The notes: generated by a model not told the origin, from the sequence alone. Counted from the first letter of the stretch, positions 1 through 7,364 are shown. The stretch is 64,000 nucleotides of DNA from Sphingomonas sp. (GCF_003248515.1 NZ_QFOB01000010.1:1-64000); one strand, 5' to 3'. Program-made: numbers and translations.

Positions 1-1
1 C

Positions 2-640
2 ATCCGCGAGAAGGACGGCCATGACGAACCCTATCTGTTCGTCGACACGCCGGCAGGGCTGCTCACCTGCGTGCAGATGGGGACGATCGAGTTCCATGGT
101 TGGGGCGCGCGGATCGAGGATGTCGAGAAAGCCGATCGGCTCGTCTTCGATCTCGATCCCGATGAGGGGCTGGACTTCCAGAATGTCGTCTCGGCCGCCT
201 TGCATGTCCAGGACGTGCTCGCCCAGATGGGCCTCACCACCTTCCCGATGGTGACTGGCGGCAAAGGCGTCCATGTCATCGCGCCGCTTACTCCCTCCGC
301 CGAATGGCCCGTGGTGAAGGACTTCGCTCATCGCTTCGCCCTGGCGCTCGCGCAGGCCGAGCCGGAACGCTTTACCGCGGCCCTAGCCAAGGCGAAACGG
401 ACGGGCCGGATCTTCATCGACTATCTGCGCAACCAGCGCGGCGCGACGGCGGTGATGCCGTACAGCGCGCGGACCCGCGAATATGCGCCGATCGCGGTGC
501 CGCTGACGTGGGAGGAACTGCGCGACCTCGACAAACCCTCGCACTGGCATATCGGTGACGGGGCGGAGATGGTGAAGCGCGCGGCGTCGAAGAACCTTGC
601 GCATTGGGGGCGCGCCGATCAGGTCCTCCCCGACCTGTGA
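2..640 (+). CDS. ligD: ATP-dependent DNA ligase LigD, C-terminal polymerase domain (5' partial)
   Basis: The reading frame is open from the window edge, so only the last ~212 residues are visible. They match the LigD polymerase (archaeo-eukaryotic primase-like) domain: LVFDLDPDEG carries the catalytic Asp pair, followed by the HVIAPL segment and RIFIDYLRNQRG with the third acidic residue. LigD works with Ku in bacterial non-homologous end joining, adding nucleotides and sealing double-strand breaks. The stop overlaps the GTG start of the exonuclease III gene (GTGA), implying translational coupling. The ligase and any phosphoesterase domains, and Ku, would lie outside the window. The polymerase domain being last suggests a phosphoesterase-ligase-polymerase order, which cannot be confirmed here. 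Confidence 0.93.
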   Translation: MREKDGHDEPYLFVDTPAGLLTCVQMGTIEFHGWGARIEDVEKADRLVFDLDPDEGLDFQNVVSAALHVQDVLAQMGLTTFPMVTGGKGVHVIAPLTPSAEWPVVKDFAHRFALALAQAEPERFTAALAKAKRTGRIFIDYLRNQRGATAVMPYSARTREYAPIAVPLTWEELRDLDKPSHWHIGDGAEMVKRAASKNLAHWGRADQVLPDL

Positions 641-1467
641 TCGTCGCGACCTACAATGTGAACGGCGTCAACGGCCGCCTGCCGGTGTTGGTGCGCTGGC
701 TGGCCGAGCGCCAGCCGGACATTGTCGTCCTGCAGGAGCTGAAGGCGCCTCAGGAGAAATTTCCGCTGAGCGCGATCCGCGACCTTGGCTATGATGCGAT
801 ATGGCACGGCCAGAAGAGCTGGAACGGCGTCGCGATCCTCAGTCGCGTCGGCGAGATCCACGAAACGCGCCGCGGCTTGCCGGGCGATCCCGATGACACG
901 CACAGCCGCTACATCGAAGCGGCAGTCAACGGCATCCTGATCGGCGGCCTCTATCTGCCAAATGGCAATCCCCGCCCCGGACCCAGGTTCGACTATAAGC
1001 TGCGCTGGTTCGAACGGCTGATCGAGCATGCGGCCGGACTGCTGGAAACCGGCTTGCCGGTGATGCTCGCCGGCGACTTCAACGTCATGCCGACCGAGCT
1101 CGACGTCTATAAGCCCGAGCGCTGGCTCGACGACGCGTTGTTCGCGCCCGAAGTCCGGGCCGCTTATTTCCGTCTGCTCGACCAGGGCTGGACCGACGCG
1201 CTGCGCACGATCCACCCGGGCGAGGTGATCTACACCTTCTTCGACTATTTCCGGAACGCTTATGCGCGAAACGCTGGCCTGCGCATCGACCATCTGCTGC
1301 TGAGCCCGGTGTTGGCCGATCGCCTCGTTGACGCGCAGGTCGACCGGCATGTTCGCGGCTGGGAGAAGACGAGTGATCATGCGCCGGTCTGGGTTGAGCT
1401 TGCCGACAAGCCGAAGCGTCGCCGCAAGCCGGCGACGGCCGCCGCCGAAGCTGGAGCACCTTTATGA
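637..1467 (+). CDS. xthA: exodeoxyribonuclease III (Xth family)
   Basis: AP endonuclease/3'-5' exonuclease of the endonuclease-exonuclease-phosphatase fold, acting in base-excision repair. The frame shows the family hallmarks: YNVNGVNGR near the N-terminus, LQELKAPQ with the metal-binding Glu, GDFNV, RIDHLLLSP, and a terminal SDHAPV with the catalytic Asp-His. About 276 aa, normal for the family. GTG at 637 was chosen because it overlaps the ligD stop and places the conserved first strand at the N-terminus; an upstream start at 604 would lie inside ligD. It ends in an ATGA overlap with the cupin gene, so ligD-xthA-cupin reads as one transcription unit. Confidence 0.93.
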   Translation: MIVATYNVNGVNGRLPVLVRWLAERQPDIVVLQELKAPQEKFPLSAIRDLGYDAIWHGQKSWNGVAILSRVGEIHETRRGLPGDPDDTHSRYIEAAVNGILIGGLYLPNGNPRPGPRFDYKLRWFERLIEHAAGLLETGLPVMLAGDFNVMPTELDVYKPERWLDDALFAPEVRAAYFRLLDQGWTDALRTIHPGEVIYTFFDYFRNAYARNAGLRIDHLLLSPVLADRLVDAQVDRHVRGWEKTSDHAPVWVELADKPKRRRKPATAAAEAGAPL

Positions 1468-1964
1468 AAATCGAGAGCTTCGTCCTGCCCGAACACGACT
1501 GGGTGCCGAACAACCCGCGGTTACCCGTGCTGGTCTATCGAGGCGCGGTCGCTGCCGGAGACTGCGAGGAAGCCGCGAAAGCCTTTGAAACGGTGTTCGA
1601 GAAGAACGGTTGGCCCCCGCAGTGGCGCGACGGCGTCTACGACTATCACCATTATCATTCGACCGCGCATGAGGCGTTGGGCGTCGCGGCCGGCACCGCG
1701 ACCCTCACGATCGGCGGCCCCGGTGGTCTCGATATTCATGTCGCGGCGGGCGACGCACTGGTGTTGCCGACGGGCACTGGTCATCGGAGCATCGAGGCCA
1801 GCGACGACTTTGTCGTCGTCGGCGCCTACCCCCGGGGGCAGAATTGGGACATCCGGCGCGACGCCCCGGACGAGGAAGCACGCCAGCGTATGGCCGCCCT
1901 GCCTATCCCCGAGGCTGATCCTGTCGCGGGCAAAGCCGGTCCCTTGGTCGAGTTGTGGACCTGA
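1464..1964 (+). CDS. cupin-domain protein
   Basis: 166-residue protein with a cupin core: HHYHSTAHEALGV supplies the two-His-plus-Glu style metal motif, and the second motif lies around GDALVLPTGTGHRS. The start is fixed by the ATGA overlap with xthA. Similar small cupins of unknown substrate occur as single-domain proteins in many proteobacteria. The third place in a LigD-exonuclease III unit suggests co-expression with repair genes but gives no function. The fold assignment is firm and the role is unknown. Confidence 0.85.
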   Translation: MKIESFVLPEHDWVPNNPRLPVLVYRGAVAAGDCEEAAKAFETVFEKNGWPPQWRDGVYDYHHYHSTAHEALGVAAGTATLTIGGPGGLDIHVAAGDALVLPTGTGHRSIEASDDFVVVGAYPRGQNWDIRRDAPDEEARQRMAALPIPEADPVAGKAGPLVELWT

Positions 1965-1998
1965 TACCCGGCGCCCTGAGCAGAGGTGCCGACTGCAC

Positions 1999-2262
1999 CT
2001 AGCGCAGCTGGCTGTCCTTGCTGCCTCGCCGGTTGATGCCCACGCTGCGAATGCTCGCATCGCGCTTCGATTGGCAGGCTACGCAAGTCCGCGTTCCGGG
2101 AAGCGCGGCACGGCGCGCGGCCGGAATATCCTCGCCGCAATCGTCACATTCGTCGCTGCCTTCGCCCGCCGGCATCATCACCCGTGCGCGCAGCACCGCG
2201 TCCATGACCGTGTCGTCGATCTGATCCTGCACGGCGCCGTCGCGCGCCCAGCCATTTGCCAC
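1999..2262 (-). CDS. DksA/TraR-type C4 zinc-finger protein
   Basis: 87-residue protein ending in a C4 zinc finger, CDDCGEDIPAARR ... CVACQ, as in the C-terminal region of DksA/TraR proteins. The family binds the RNA polymerase secondary channel and adjusts stress and stringent-response transcription. The short N-terminal helix region lacks the full DksA coiled coil, so it is closer to the TraR/YbiI size class. The GTG start at 2262 is preferred because the usual family N-terminus (ANGWARDGAVQDQID) begins there; an ATG at 2310 would add 16 atypical residues. Convergent with the preceding cupin gene. Confidence 0.85.
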   Translation of the reverse strand: MANGWARDGAVQDQIDDTVMDAVLRARVMMPAGEGSDECDDCGEDIPAARRAALPGTRTCVACQSKRDASIRSVGINRRGSKDSQLR

Positions 2263-2372
2263 TTTCTCGCTCTCCGCGCGCCTTCGTTCGATCCGTTGAG
2301 ATAAGAACACCTGACGGGATGCAAAGATCTGCGGAGCCCGAGAGGCTCCCGTATTTTTTGTGCGGCAAACCT

Positions 2373-2400
2373 CTTGAAGGCCGCTTCGGTGAAATTATGT
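2373..2400 (+). promoter_or_regulatory. candidate RpoH (sigma-32) promoter for hsp20
   Basis: CTTGAA at 2373-2378, with ATTATGT at 2394-2400 after 15 further bases, resembles the alphaproteobacterial heat-shock promoter (CTTG, spacer, CYTATNT). It lies about 110 bases before the Hsp20 start, the length expected for a ROSE-type leader. Called by eye only. Confidence 0.45.
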
Positions 2401-2404
2401 TTTT

Positions 2405-2500
2405 CAGTGCCGGGCGCCGTGTTCGGGTCCGGTCGGACATAGAGGGCGTCGGCTCTTCTGCACCGGCGCAACTCATGTCCAGATCGCTTCACATGGAGGA
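2405..2500 (+). promoter_or_regulatory. ROSE-like RNA thermometer in the hsp20 leader
   Basis: Immediately before the Hsp20 start, UCGCU (2484-2488) can pair with AGGA of the ribosome-binding site (2497-2500), leaving one G bulged. This is the conserved UYGCU/AGGA arrangement of ROSE thermometers, which mask the Shine-Dalgarno sequence at low temperature and open on heating. The loop is short (2489-2496). Leader length and the small heat-shock gene context agree with the known class. The upstream hairpins of the leader were not folded, so its 5' boundary is approximate. Confidence 0.6.
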
Positions 2501-2507
2501 TTTGGAA

Positions 2508-2981
2508 ATGAGAACTGCTTTCGACTTTACCCCCTACCGCCGTTCGACGGTCGGCTTCGACCGGTTGTTTAACATGCTCGAGTCCGGGCTGCGCGAGGAT
2601 GACGGCTATCCGCCCTTCGACATCGTCAAGGAAGGCGAGGACAGCTACCGGATCACGCTCGCCATCGCGGGCTTCCGGCCGCAGGACATCGAGATCGTGG
2701 CGCAGCAGAACCAGCTTACTGTCACCGGCAAGCGCGCCGATGATGACGGTAAGGGCGACTATCTGCAGCGCGGGATCGCCGCGCGTCCCTTCGAGCGGCG
2801 CTTCCAGCTCGCCGACTTCATCGAGGCGGGCGACGCGCGCTTCGACAACGGCTTGCTCTCGATCGCGCTGAAGCGCGTCGTTCCCGAGGCGATGAAGCCG
2901 CGCAAGATCGAGATCGGCGGCGCACCCGCCGCGAACGATCGGCTCGAAGCGCCGACGGACGAGGATCGTCAGGCGGCCTGA
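2508..2981 (+). CDS. Hsp20 small heat-shock protein (IbpA type)
   Basis: 157-residue alpha-crystallin-domain chaperone that binds unfolding proteins as large oligomers. The order is classical: N-terminal FDFTPYRRSTVGFDRLFNML, the alpha-crystallin core starting YPPFDIVKEGEDSYRITLAIAGF, the late GLLSIALKR strand, and a C-terminal tail with RKIEIG. ATG at 2508 is preferred over longer in-frame starts because it follows GGAGGA at 2495-2500 and matches the family N-terminus. It is probably induced by heat through the leader thermometer and the RpoH-like promoter. Confidence 0.95.
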   Translation: MRTAFDFTPYRRSTVGFDRLFNMLESGLREDDGYPPFDIVKEGEDSYRITLAIAGFRPQDIEIVAQQNQLTVTGKRADDDGKGDYLQRGIAARPFERRFQLADFIEAGDARFDNGLLSIALKRVVPEAMKPRKIEIGGAPAANDRLEAPTDEDRQAA

Positions 2982-2988
2982 TCGCCCT

Positions 2989-3023
2989 GCCGGCCGACAC
3001 CGCTGACGGCGGTGCCGGCCGGC
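2989..3023. terminator. hairpin between convergent hsp20 and DUF4186 genes
   Basis: A 15-bp inverted repeat with one mismatch (2989-3003 with 3009-3023, five-base loop) sits exactly between two convergent genes. A short T-rich stretch (TATTT) follows on the plus side. It is likely a bidirectional terminator, although the T-tract is weak. Confidence 0.6.
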
Positions 3024-3394
3024 TATTTACCGGGTTCGACTAGCCCAAGCCCACTCCGCAGCCACCGCTCGATTGCGGCGACAAGGTGGCGCTGCTCAAT
3101 TTCGCTCAATACCCGCCCCGCCGGGATGCCATGCCATTTCGCGAGGCAGCCCCGGCAACAGGTCGCGGTCGCGTGCTGGGCGACGAACGCCGGATGCCCG
3201 CGCATCGGCGTCTGCTTGCCGTCATTCGCCGGCCGAGCGGGCGCCAGACGCTTCACCACGAAGGCTGCGGCATGCTCCAGCACCACCTCCATGCCGCGAT
3301 CCGTTAGATAGGCGGCATCCTTCGCGTTCAGCCGGAAGCGCGCGCGGAAGGGCGAACCCGCAAGCCTCGGGAACACGTCGTCCAACGCCCGCAT
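3023..3394 (-). CDS. DUF4186 family protein
   Basis: 123-residue protein with the DUF4186 signature: FRLNAKDAAYLTDRGME, VVKRLAPA, NDGKQTPMRGHPAFVAQHA, and CCRGCLAKWHGIP with paired cysteines that may bind a metal. The function of the family is unknown. The start overlaps the stop of the upstream gene (TGATG), making it the last gene of a three-gene unit (3992 to 3023). Confidence 0.88.
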   Translation of the reverse strand: MRALDDVFPRLAGSPFRARFRLNAKDAAYLTDRGMEVVLEHAAAFVVKRLAPARPANDGKQTPMRGHPAFVAQHATATCCRGCLAKWHGIPAGRVLSEIEQRHLVAAIERWLRSGLGLVEPGK

Positions 3395-3765
3395 CAGCGC
3401 GCCTGCGCCAGCGACCGCTCGAGCACTGCGTCCAGTCGATCGATCACGTCGGCCCGGCTCGCCATCTTCGGAAGCTCGCGGCGGGTGAAGTGCTGCAGCC
3501 GGCGAACATCGCGTAGCGGCAGCCGTAAGGTCAGCACCGCCCGGTCGAGGGCGGTACGCTCGATCACGTCAGCTTGCTTGTCGGCGGCGAGAAAGTGCTC
3601 GAGCAGCCGTTTGCGCGCGGCGAAGCTCCAGCCTAGCGCGGCGAGTTCATCGGGAGATAGCGCCAGCAGAGCCAGCGCTACCTCCATGACATCGGCGAAG
3701 GGAAGCGGCACGTTGATAATGCGGCCGCCACGCTCGCGCCAGCGCCGGAGCGGACCCCGTGTCAC
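3394..3765 (-). CDS. hypothetical protein
   Basis: 123-residue soluble, charged protein that I do not recognise. The N-terminus is basic (TRGPLRRWRERGGR), followed by a predicted helical stretch (FADVMEVALALLALS) and an Arg/Leu-rich C-terminal half. The GTG start at 3765 overlaps the stop of the preceding gene (GTGA), and its own stop overlaps the DUF4186 start. It is therefore translationally coupled on both sides and very probably real. A longer frame reaching 3900 would overlap the upstream gene and was not used. Confidence 0.75.
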   Translation of the reverse strand: MTRGPLRRWRERGGRIINVPLPFADVMEVALALLALSPDELAALGWSFAARKRLLEHFLAADKQADVIERTALDRAVLTLRLPLRDVRRLQHFTRRELPKMASRADVIDRLDAVLERSLAQAR

Positions 3766-3992
3766 TGCAGCGTTGGCGGCTGCGCGCCGTCCAGCGAGCG
3801 CAGTGCGGCCAGGATATCGTCGATCGGCACTGGCTGCCGCGCGCCGGGCGGCTTGCGAAGTGCGGGCGCGCCTTCGACCGCGACGCGATCGGACGCCCAT
3901 GATGCGAGGATCGCGCGCTTGACCTCGGGCTCGAGTGTCGGATGTTCGGCAACGTCGAACGGATGGAGATAGCGGGAAACAGGCTGCGACAT
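3762..3992 (-). CDS. small conserved hypothetical protein
   Basis: 76-residue protein, MSQPVSRYLHPFDVAEHPTL at the N-terminus, then KRAILASWASDRVAVEG, PALRKPPG and a final IDDILAALRSLDG. I recognise this as a small conserved type in alphaproteobacteria, without known function. A strong ribosome-binding site (AAAGGAGGC) precedes the ATG at 3992. First gene of the 3992-3023 unit. Confidence 0.85.
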   Translation of the reverse strand: MSQPVSRYLHPFDVAEHPTLEPEVKRAILASWASDRVAVEGAPALRKPPGARQPVPIDDILAALRSLDGAQPPTLQ

Positions 3993-4114
3993 GACTGTGC
4001 CTCCTTTGGTTTCAGGTCGCTGCAATGTTTCGGACCGACCCGGTCGGCCCGTAAGAAAATTTGGAAAGCCTTCGCGCGTGGTCAAGAGGTGTATTGCCCG
4101 ACGCCCACAGTTCT

Positions 4115-4411
4115 TCACTTAACTCCTGCGTCGGTGCCGAGAGCTTCGAACCAGTCGGCATAGATTGTGGTGCGCGCCATATGTCGATTGAGATCGGGAC
4201 CGCCATCGTCCCACCAGACCGGGCCGCGTTCGCCAAGCGCACGCTTGGCGCGGTCAACCGCGGCATGCGCTTCGTGTTCGGCGGGTGCGTTGCCGGCGCG
4301 TTTCGCGACCCCGACAGAGCGGCGGGCCTTCATCAGCTCGCTGACGAGCTTGGCGCGCTTTTCCGGATCGAGCGCTGGGTTCGATGTTCGCCAAAGGCGC
4401 CCGCGAACCAC
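4115..4411 (-). CDS. conserved hypothetical protein
   Basis: Basic, soluble protein of about 98 residues: VRGRLWRTSNPALD at the start, then a Lys/Arg/Ala-rich helix (KLVSELMKARRSVGVAKRAG), VWWDDGGPDLNRHMARTTIYADWFEAL near the end. The GTG at 4411 is only the first conventional start. The frame continues upstream with plausible family sequence (KYPVTPDGRYFV) as far as the DUF3008 stop, so the true start may be an unusual codon further upstream or may have been lost. It lies downstream of the DUF3008 gene. Function unknown. Confidence 0.7.
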   Translation of the reverse strand: MVRGRLWRTSNPALDPEKRAKLVSELMKARRSVGVAKRAGNAPAEHEAHAAVDRAKRALGERGPVWWDDGGPDLNRHMARTTIYADWFEALGTDAGVK

Positions 4412-4466
4412 GAAATAGCGACCGTCGGGCGTGACCGGATATTTGCCCGTCTGCGCGGACGAGGGA

Positions 4467-4649
4467 TCAGCCTTTCTTATCGGGCAGGCCCTTGCGCTTC
4501 GTGCTCGCGAACTCCTCGAGCTGGTCCTCGGTCATGGACTTCTCCATCTGCTTGGAGGCGCCTTTCAGCTTGGACTTCGGCTCCTCGCCGCGCTTGGCGG
4601 CGAGCGCCGCACCGGCGGCTTTCTGCTGGGCCTTGGACGTTGCGGGCAT
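4467..4649 (-). CDS. DUF3008 family small stress-type protein
   Basis: 60-residue, Lys/Ala/Ser-rich protein beginning MPATSKAQQKAAGAALAAKR and ending LEEFASTKRKGLPDKK, diagnostic of DUF3008. The family is small, basic and of unknown function; homologues I recall are often near stress genes. GGAAGGAG lies 7 bases before the ATG, and an EcfG-like promoter lies just upstream (4673-4697), so general-stress control is plausible. Confidence 0.92.
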   Translation of the reverse strand: MPATSKAQQKAAGAALAAKRGEEPKSKLKGASKQMEKSMTEDQLEEFASTKRKGLPDKKG

Positions 4650-4672
4650 GATCGATCTCCTTCCCGCCAGAT

Positions 4673-4697
4673 AACGCTTGAGCGGTCATCCCGTTCT
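4673..4697 (-). promoter_or_regulatory. candidate EcfG (general stress sigma) promoter for the DUF3008 gene
   Basis: Reading leftward, AGAAC (4697-4693) is followed after 16 bases by CGTT (4676-4673). The alphaproteobacterial EcfG consensus is GGAAC, 16-17 bases, CGTT, so there is one mismatch in the -35 element. It ends about 24 bases before the DUF3008 start. Confidence 0.5.
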
Positions 4698-5276
4698 GGA
4701 AAGCGCACGTTCTTTGTCGGACAGGCTGCGGAAGGTCACCGACCAGCGCGGATCGGACATGGGCGCGATGCTATGTTCCCACTCGTGCCGAATCTGGCCC
4801 GTGAGGTGATAGATCGAGCGCGGCGCCAGCGGCGCGCTCGACCGCTCAAAGCCTTTGCCCACCCGGCGGCGGAAGCGCATCGTGGCGGCGTGGCCGAGCG
4901 AGATGCCCACGACATGCTCGAACACCGGCCGATCTTTGTGCCACCCGATGCCGGCGCCGGGATCGTAGCGGATAACGAGCGCCTGGATCAGGTCGGCGGC
5001 GTCGAGACCGGCGAACTGCGCGGCGCGGGCCTTGATTTGCTCCAGCCAGCACGGGATCGGCTCGGCCGGCGCGAAGCGGCCGGTTTCGAAATCGTAGCTC
5101 CAGCCGAACGAGCGGGTCAGCCGCTTGCCCGTCCACTGCTGGAACTTGAATGGGCTGAGGCCGACATCGTCGATCCGCGCGATCAGCGCCGTTTCTTCGG
5201 CAGGCGTGACGAACGCCTCACTCAAGGCGAGCCCAGGCCTTGTCGGAGCGCCGAAAAGATCGGGCATCGCGTTCAT
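4686..5276 (-). CDS. AlkB-like 2-oxoglutarate/Fe(II) dioxygenase
   Basis: 196-residue oxygenase of the AlkB family, which removes alkyl groups from nucleic acid bases by oxidative demethylation. Visible: the iron-binding His-x-Asp (GWHKDRPVFEHV), the distal His in the IRHEWEHS region, and the 2-oxoglutarate-binding Arg in RWSVTFR. The substrate-recognition lid FKFQQWTGKRLTRSFGWSYD matches the short ALKBH2/3-like bacterial group. ATG at 5276 overlaps the stop of the SNase-like gene (ATGA), so the two are coupled. Confidence 0.9.
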   Translation of the reverse strand: MNAMPDLFGAPTRPGLALSEAFVTPAEETALIARIDDVGLSPFKFQQWTGKRLTRSFGWSYDFETGRFAPAEPIPCWLEQIKARAAQFAGLDAADLIQALVIRYDPGAGIGWHKDRPVFEHVVGISLGHAATMRFRRRVGKGFERSSAPLAPRSIYHLTGQIRHEWEHSIAPMSDPRWSVTFRSLSDKERALSRTG

Positions 5277-5686
5277 CGCTTCCAGCCGCGGCCGCCCTCG
5301 ACGCCGCCCCGCGCGCGCAGCAACGCGCCCAGCGGTCGCCCCCGCAGCGTACAAGCGGCGACCACGCGATCATAGCTTCGCCGACCGGCGCGGCACTGGA
5401 TCGGCTGACCGAGCACCAGCCGGGCGAGCCGCTGCTTGGCCGCCATGCCGCCACGCTCGTGCAGCTCCGGCGCGTAGAAGTCCGCCAGCCGGATCTCGAT
5501 CCAGCGGTCGGGGCGACCGGCTGGGCCGACGCAGAGGCCATCGCCGTCGCCGACATAGCGAACGATGCCGCTGAAGGCCGTGCCCTTCGTCGGAAGCGGC
5601 CCCTCGCAGGGGTCGGCGAGCGCCGGCGCCGCCCACAGGCAGCCCGACAGAGCGATCGCTAGATAGGACGCGAAAAATCGAGACAT
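5273..5686 (-). CDS. secreted SNase-like (thermonuclease fold) protein
   Basis: 137-residue protein with a signal peptide (MSRFFASYLAIALSGCLWAA, cleavage after ALA) and a staphylococcal-nuclease-like OB fold: FSGIVRYVGDGDGLCVG, then IEIRLADFYAPEL, and AKQRLARLVLGQPIQC, YDRVVAAC. The Asp and Arg of the catalytic pattern (DGDGL, IRLADFYAPE) are largely present; activity is not certain. It sits between the SRAP-like and alkB genes, 19 bases after the former and overlapping the latter. The ATG at 5686 is chosen because it begins the signal peptide. Confidence 0.83.
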   Translation of the reverse strand: MSRFFASYLAIALSGCLWAAPALADPCEGPLPTKGTAFSGIVRYVGDGDGLCVGPAGRPDRWIEIRLADFYAPELHERGGMAAKQRLARLVLGQPIQCRAGRRSYDRVVAACTLRGRPLGALLRARGGVEGGRGWKR

Positions 5687-5705
5687 GCGAAGCGGGTCGA
5701 CGCTG

Positions 5706-6233
5706 TCAGAGCGCCAGCGCCTGCTGCACCGCCCGGCTTGCACCGCCGGTGATGTCTTCGACGACGAACGTGCGCGCCGGCGGCGTTTCCAGGAGATCGA
5801 TCTCCGGCACGCTATGGTCGAGCCATTGCCTGACCTGGCGGCGATGAATGATCGCGCCGTGGCGTGCCTGATAGCGGGCGACCTCGGGGTTGGCGGCGAC
5901 GGTGACGACGCGGTAGCAAAGCGGCCAGTCGCCCATCGCCGGCTCCCGGCCCGCGGCGAGATAGAAATGATTGCCGCCATCGAGCGTCACCCGGTAGCGC
6001 TTCTTGCCCACCGTCATGTGGAATTCGCTGGCCGGGATCAGGCAGCGATGGCTCGGAAAAGTCTGTCCTTCCGAACGCACGAAGCGGATCGTCTCGCCGT
6101 CACTGAACCGCGGGTTGGAACCCCAGGCCGCCTCAACCATCTCGATTTCGCTGGCATCGTCCGGGTTTCGCCGGATGATGGCGCGGCGGCTGCCGAGCGG
6201 CGCGTCCGAATCGAAGGGGGTGGCCGAGTCCAT
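5706..6233 (-). CDS. SRAP-family protein lacking the catalytic Cys (degenerate HMCES/YedK-like)
   Basis: 175-residue protein aligning with SOS-response-associated peptidase (SRAP) proteins, which crosslink abasic sites in single-stranded DNA. The recognisable core is RRNPDD, AAWGSNPRF, SHRCLIPASEFHM, YRVVTVAANPEV, and HGAIIHRRQVRQWLD. It starts at an internal position of the usual fold: the N-terminal Cys2 that forms the thiazolidine crosslink is absent, and the catalytic Glu of the ADGFYE motif is replaced (ASEFHM), while the late His appears kept. It is divergent from a complete SRAP gene 51 bases away. ATG at 6233 has no clear ribosome-binding site, so the start is uncertain. Confidence 0.7.
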   Translation of the reverse strand: MDSATPFDSDAPLGSRRAIIRRNPDDASEIEMVEAAWGSNPRFSDGETIRFVRSEGQTFPSHRCLIPASEFHMTVGKKRYRVTLDGGNHFYLAAGREPAMGDWPLCYRVVTVAANPEVARYQARHGAIIHRRQVRQWLDHSVPEIDLLETPPARTFVVEDITGGASRAVQQALAL

Positions 6234-6284
6234 GGCGAGAACATAATGCGAACGATGAAGAGTCGCAAGGAAGGCTGAAGTCTC

Positions 6285-6902
6285 GTGTGCAACGATTACA
6301 GACTTGAGGTGGACATCGCCTCGATCGCCGAGGACTTCTCGGACCTGAAGATCAAGATCAAGATGCCCGAAGGCACGCCGAACGTCGCCGCCCGCGAGGA
6401 CATCAAGATCAGCGATACCGCTCCGATCGTGCGCACCGTGGAAGGCGAGCGCGGCGCTGGCGAGCTGGTGAACCGCCGCTGGAGCTGGCCGAGCCCGGGC
6501 GGCAAGCCCGTCTACAATTTTGTCTCCGAGGATCGCGAATTCACGTCGGGCCGGTGCCTCATCCTCGCCGACGGCTTTTACGAGTTCACCGAGCCGATGC
6601 CCGGCGAGAAGCGCAAGACCAAGTGGCTGTTCACCTTGAAGGATCACGACTGGTTCTGCATCGCCGGCATCTGGCGCGCGCATCCCGAGGTCGGCGAGGC
6701 TTTCACCATGCTTACGATGGCGCCCGGAGAGGATGTCGCACCCTATCACCATCGTCAGATCATTCCCCTGGCCCGCGATCAATGGGCCGACTGGCTCGAC
6801 CCCGACGTCCCCGCGCACGATGTGCTCCGTGCGCTTCCCAAAGGCAGCTTGCCGGTCACTCGCATCTATCCGCCACAGACCGCGCAGGCGGCACTGCTCT
6901 GA
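6285..6902 (+). CDS. SRAP-family abasic-site processing protein (YedK/HMCES type)
   Basis: 205-residue SRAP protein. After removal of the initiator residue (GTG start), Cys2 becomes N-terminal (MCNDYRL), the reactive residue that forms a stable crosslink with abasic DNA. ILADGFYEFTEP holds the catalytic Glu and PYHHRQIIPL the catalytic His; GRC precedes the Glu motif as expected. GTG 6285 is the only start that gives the Cys2 N-terminus. The stop overlaps the next gene (TGATG). Shielding abasic sites fits the neighbouring exonuclease III, AlkB and LigD genes. Confidence 0.93.
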   Translation: MCNDYRLEVDIASIAEDFSDLKIKIKMPEGTPNVAAREDIKISDTAPIVRTVEGERGAGELVNRRWSWPSPGGKPVYNFVSEDREFTSGRCLILADGFYEFTEPMPGEKRKTKWLFTLKDHDWFCIAGIWRAHPEVGEAFTMLTMAPGEDVAPYHHRQIIPLARDQWADWLDPDVPAHDVLRALPKGSLPVTRIYPPQTAQAALL

Positions 6903-7339
6903 TGCCCGACGCCAACTCGCTCGACCGCTTCGTCGAGGCCCAGACGCTCAGCTATCCTACCGCGCTCGCCGAGATCCGGCGCGGCGCCAAGCGTTCACAC
7001 TGGATCTGGTACGTCTTCCCGCAGATCGCCGGTCTCGGCCGCAGCACGACGGCGTGGCATTTCGCGATCCGCTCGCTCGACGAAGCTCGCGAGTATCTCG
7101 ATCATCCGGTGCTCGGTGCCCGCTATATTGAAAGCGTCACCGCGCTGCAGAACCTGTCGACCAGCGATCCGGTCGCCGTGTTCGGCGAGATCGACGCGAT
7201 GAAGCTGCGATCATCGCTGACCCTCTTCGAGGTGGCGCGGCCGAGTCCCCTGTTTGCGGCGGCACTTGATCGCTGGTTCGCCGGAAAGCGGGACGACGCT
7301 ACGCTGTCGATACTGAAGGACGCGCCAGCCTCGGGCTGA
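6902..7339 (+). CDS. DUF1810 family protein
   Basis: 145-residue protein with the DUF1810 pattern: LDRFVEAQ, ALAEIRRGAKRSHWIWYVFPQ, IAGLGRS, HPVLGARY, and FGEIDAMKLRSSLTLFE. The family is soluble and uncharacterised (calpastatin-like name in some databases). ATG at 6902 overlaps the SRAP stop, so the two are co-translated. Confidence 0.88.
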   Translation: MPDANSLDRFVEAQTLSYPTALAEIRRGAKRSHWIWYVFPQIAGLGRSTTAWHFAIRSLDEAREYLDHPVLGARYIESVTALQNLSTSDPVAVFGEIDAMKLRSSLTLFEVARPSPLFAAALDRWFAGKRDDATLSILKDAPASG

Positions 7340-7364
7340 CGCTTCCCCTCGATGGCAGCCGGTG

